Assembly (NCBI GenBank): GCA_002309235.1 | Contig: DBXA01000003.1 | Coordinates: 13,788-22,289, forward strand | Reading direction: 5' to 3' | Origin: Christensenella sp. UBA1224 | GTDB taxonomy: Bacteria > Bacillota > Clostridia > Christensenellales > Aristaeellaceae | DNA: 8,502 nucleotides | Shown: positions 6,961 through 8,502 of the stretch, in pieces | Layout: every line of letters starts with the position of its first letter | Numbering within the stretch: position 1 is the stretch's first letter | Program-made: the position numbers and the translations under genes | The notes under the pieces: model-generated | Databases searched by the model: none | Told to the model about the DNA's origin: nothing | What the model saw: the letters and a program-made list of their open reading frames with translations, nothing else

Positions 6961-7006
6961 AAAAAAAACCGGAGAGTTAACGGGCAGCCGCCCGAAACCT
7001 TCCGGT
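6961..7006 (-). terminator. Intrinsic terminator of the sigma-factor unit
   Basis: On the minus strand, ACCGGA (7006-7001) pairs with TCCGGT (6973-6968), enclosing an inner perfect stem CGGGC/GCCCG (6994-6990 with 6985-6981, 4-nt loop). A run of eight T (6968-6961) follows directly. This is a good Rho-independent terminator about 45 nt after the sigma-factor stop. It may also slow convergent transcription from the AraC-family gene, whose side lacks a T-run. Confidence 0.75.
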
Positions 7007-7029
7007 CTGTCTTCTGGCAGGATCATGTA

Positions 7030-7044
7030 CCCGGCTGTGCCGGG
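7030..7044 (-). other. Short GC hairpin just after the sigma-factor stop
   Basis: CCCGGC and GCCGGG are separated by ACA (minus strand), a perfect 6-bp stem 6 nt after the sigma-factor stop codon. No U-run follows; it probably protects the 3' end or assists the main terminator downstream. Confidence 0.4.
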
Positions 7045-7050
7045 ATATAT

Positions 7051-7533
7051 TTATGCTCCCATGGATTCCCTGAGCATCGCGAGCGCTTTCTGATGGCGCA
7101 GCTTGACCGCGCCATAGCTCAGGTGCATGATCTTGGCGATCTCCGTAAGGGGCTTCTGGTCGTAATAGGCAAGCACCACTATGGTCTGAAGATCATTCGG
7201 CAGCTTTTTGAGAGCCGCCGCAAGCTCGCCGAGCGTCTCCTCCTGGAGCATGGCATCATCCACCGCTTCCTCGGAAGCGATGTTCTCGTCGAGCTCTAAA
7301 GCAGGCTTTGTTTTCCGGTAATAATCGATCACCGTGTTCCGGGTGATGGTGAATATCCAGGTGCTTACGGATGCCTTTTCTTCATCGTATTCTTCCCATT
7401 TCCGCAGCACCTTTTCAAACACGCTCGCGCACAGGTCTTCGGCGTCTGCCCGGCACTGCAACCGGGCCATGAGGTAACCCATCACTTTGCCGCTGTATGT
7501 CGCGTAGATGTTTTCCAGATCAGAGGGGTTCAT
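7051..7533 (-). CDS. ECF-type RNA polymerase sigma factor (sigma-70 family)
   Basis: A 160-aa alternative sigma factor with only regions 2 and 4, as expected for the ECF group. Region 2 spans about 13-73: ADAEDLCASVFEKVLRKWEEY (29-49), STWIFTITRNTVIDYYRK (57-74), the segment that melts and binds the -10 element. Region 4 spans about 103-156: LKKLPNDLQTIVVLAYYDQ, LTEIAKIMHLSYGAVKLRHQKALAMLRE, a helix-turn-helix for the -35 element. The ATG at 7533 overlaps the stop of the preceding 64-aa gene by ATGA, with GAAGAGGAAA just upstream, implying coupled translation. A terminator follows, and no membrane anti-sigma gene is present. The regulon and inducing signal are unknown. Confidence 0.95.
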   Translation of the reverse strand: MNPSDLENIYATYSGKVMGYLMARLQCRADAEDLCASVFEKVLRKWEEYDEEKASVSTWIFTITRNTVIDYYRKTKPALELDENIASEEAVDDAMLQEETLGELAAALKKLPNDLQTIVVLAYYDQKPLTEIAKIMHLSYGAVKLRHQKALAMLRESMGA

Positions 7534-7724
7534 TTTTCCTCTTCTCCCGGGCGCTTCCGTTTTAGGGCAGTTTCCGGCATCCCCGCAGCTGCCACGAAAC
7601 TGACATCGTCATCGCTGAGTTCCAAGGCGGAATGCCTGGCATGCACTTTATCGATGACTGCCTGCAGATCCGCGTTCTTTTCAAATTTCTGGAAATCGAA
7701 CAGTTCCCTGAGCTTTTTTTCCAA
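7530..7724 (-). CDS. Small acidic protein translationally coupled to ECF sigma factor
   Basis: A 64-aa protein I cannot assign to a named family. Residues 1-34 are predicted helical and charged (MEKKLRELFDFQKFEKNADLQ... VHARHSA). Residues 35-48 read ELSDDDVSFVAAAG, similar in form to the LSDxxLxxVxGG end of many peptide leader sequences. The tail (PETALKRKRPGEEEK) is charged and likely disordered. There is no signal peptide, membrane helix or cysteine. The start is TTG at 7724, with GGAGG 10 nt upstream (7735-7739) and a second GGAGG at 7742-7746. The ATGA overlap with the sigma gene suggests a functional pair; a soluble regulator or cofactor of the sigma factor is a guess. The duplicated SD and coupling make it very likely a real gene. 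Confidence 0.8.
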   Translation of the reverse strand: MEKKLRELFDFQKFEKNADLQAVIDKVHARHSALELSDDDVSFVAAAGMPETALKRKRPGEEEK

Positions 7725-7767
7725 AATCTGCGCTCCTCCTTCCTCCTATACAGATATCCTTACGTAT

Positions 7768-7796
7768 TTTATACGATGATATCGGGAAGATGGCAG
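7768..7796 (-). promoter_or_regulatory. Candidate promoter of the small protein/sigma-factor unit
   Basis: On the minus strand, CTGCCA (7796-7791, four of six) lies 17 nt before TATAAA (7773-7768, five of six). Transcription would start near 7761, about 37 nt before the TTG start. The -10 box sits in a small dyad, CGTAT-TTT-ATACG (7763-7775). No classical ECF -35 (GGAAC-like) is seen, so autoregulation is not supported. Confidence 0.45.
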
Positions 7797-8023
7797 TGAT
7801 CCCGCCGGCCGCGGCGGCTGTCGGGAAGAGTTTTTCTCCCGCGGGGAGCTTTGCCGTCCGGCGGACATTCATCCAATATGATTTTATCATGAAGCCGGTC
7901 GGTTGTCTACCTTGTTTTCTAATGGAAAAATTACCCGTCCGTACCGTGAACGGACTTGACGCGGCGCCGGGTTGCGGCTATGATTTGGACTTGCTGCAAT
8001 ACGTGAAAGCGGGTTTTCCGGAC
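7797..8023. other. Divergent intergenic region with GC-rich hairpins
   Basis: This is most of the 299-bp gap between the sigma unit and the transporter. It contains CCGCC/GGCGG (7802-7806, 7813-7817), CTCCC-GCG-GGGAG (7836-7848), GTCC-GGC-GGAC (7856-7866) and GTCCGT/ACGGAC (7937-7942, 7950-7955). The last lies in the likely 5' leader of the transporter gene, or within it if translation starts at the upstream ATG at 7922. A rightward promoter is not obvious; TTGTCT (7903-7908) with AAAAAT 17 nt on is the best, weak, option. Confidence 0.35.
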
Positions 8024-8502
8024 ATGATGAACAGAGCTTCCCGGCTACCGTTTCTTAAGGCGGCGGCCGCTTTCCTGAAAAGGAATATGGTGCTGGCGAT
8101 CGCGTTCCTGGCGGCGGTCATATCCGCCTTCCTGGTACGGCCGGACGCGGAATACGCCGGGTATTTTGACATCAAGACGCTGTGCTGCCTTTTCGGTACG
8201 CTGGCGGTGGTATGTGCTCTTAAGAACATATCGTTTTTTTCTATACTTGCCGCGCGCATCATACGCCTGACGGGCTCTTCCCGGCTGGCGGCGCTCACAC
8301 TCATATGGATCACCTTTATAGGCTCCATGCTGATCGCCAATGATATGGCGCTGATCACATTCCTGCCGCTTGGCTACTATGTGTTTTCCACAGCGGAGAG
8401 GAAATGGGAGGTCGCCACGGTTTTTATCCTGCAGAACATCGCCGCGAACCTGGGAGGCATGCTGACGCCCTTCGGGAACCCCCAGAACCTGTTCCTGTAT
8501 TC
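8024..8502 (+). CDS. SLC13/citrate-type anion transporter, N-terminal part
   Basis: The first 159 codons of a membrane transporter cut by the window edge. Hydrophobic segments are at about 22-38, 50-66, 88-121 and 130-148. Family marks of the citrate/SLC13 (ArsB/NhaD-related) permeases are the ANDMALITFLPLGYY segment (105-119) and NLGGMLTPFGNPQNLFLY (142-159), a conserved re-entrant substrate and ion-binding region. Such proteins move dicarboxylates, tricarboxylates or other anions; the substrate cannot be fixed here. The start is uncertain: ATG 8024 or 8027 gives a normal short N-terminus but has only a weak purine stretch upstream. GTG 8003 and ATG 7922 are in frame, the latter adding 34 residues with no ribosome site. 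It is divergent from the sigma unit, with no evident link to the sugar operon. Confidence 0.85.
   Translation, partial: MMNRASRLPFLKAAAAFLKRNMVLAIAFLAAVISAFLVRPDAEYAGYFDIKTLCCLFGTLAVVCALKNISFFSILAARIIRLTGSSRLAALTLIWITFIGSMLIANDMALITFLPLGYYVFSTAERKWEVATVFILQNIAANLGGMLTPFGNPQNLFLY

Noticed and set aside
7681..7890. 69-codon minus-strand frame upstream of the small protein
   Set aside because: It overlaps the better supported 64-aa gene in another frame, and spans its SD and probable promoter.
7978..8358. 126-codon minus-strand frame at the right end
   Set aside because: It lies opposite the SLC13-type transporter, whose plus-strand motifs (ANDMALITFLP, TPFGNPQN) are decisive.

Overview
The window looks like chromosomal DNA of a Gram-positive, moderately GC-rich Bacillota, most likely a gut- or rumen-type Clostridia. 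The grounds are the YteP/YtcP(LplB)-type sugar permease pair with its solute-binding protein, strong GGAGG ribosome sites, TTG starts, and an ECF sigma factor paired with a very small protein. The lineage is an inference from gene types, not from a marker gene.

Positions 3-5577 (minus strand) form a four-gene carbohydrate operon. In transcription order it encodes permease 1 (5577-4639), permease 2 (4621-3686), an extracellular sugar-binding protein (3585-2008) and a large DUF4838-type putative glycosidase (1877-3). No ATPase is encoded, so a shared MsmX/UgpC-like ATPase elsewhere in the genome presumably drives uptake. The enzyme has no signal peptide, so the simplest reading is import of an oligosaccharide, possibly plant- or host-glycan derived, followed by cytoplasmic cleavage. 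A 100-bp gap and a 130-bp gap flank the binding-protein gene. The second holds a perfect 11-bp hairpin plus a 7-bp hairpin without U-tracts, which may set the protein's expression level apart from its neighbours.

Positions 5578-5962 are a divergent control region with several inverted repeats. The plus-strand gene at 5963-6865 encodes an AraC-family regulator with an N-terminal cupin-like sensor, the likely local regulator of the sugar operon.

Positions 6866-7050 hold a strong intrinsic terminator reading leftward. Upstream of it on the minus strand is a two-gene unit: a 64-aa acidic protein (7724-7530) and an ECF-type sigma factor (7533-7051), coupled by an ATGA overlap. No anti-sigma gene follows. 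The small protein carries an LSDDD...VAAAG segment reminiscent of peptide leader sequences and is the most interesting unassigned gene here.

Positions 7725-8023 are a divergent intergenic region. From about 8024 a plus-strand gene for an SLC13/citrate-type anion transporter runs off the right edge.

No RNA genes, CRISPR arrays, insertion sequences or phage genes were seen. Most of the window is ordinary; the findings concern fine-scale features and the sigma/small-protein pair.
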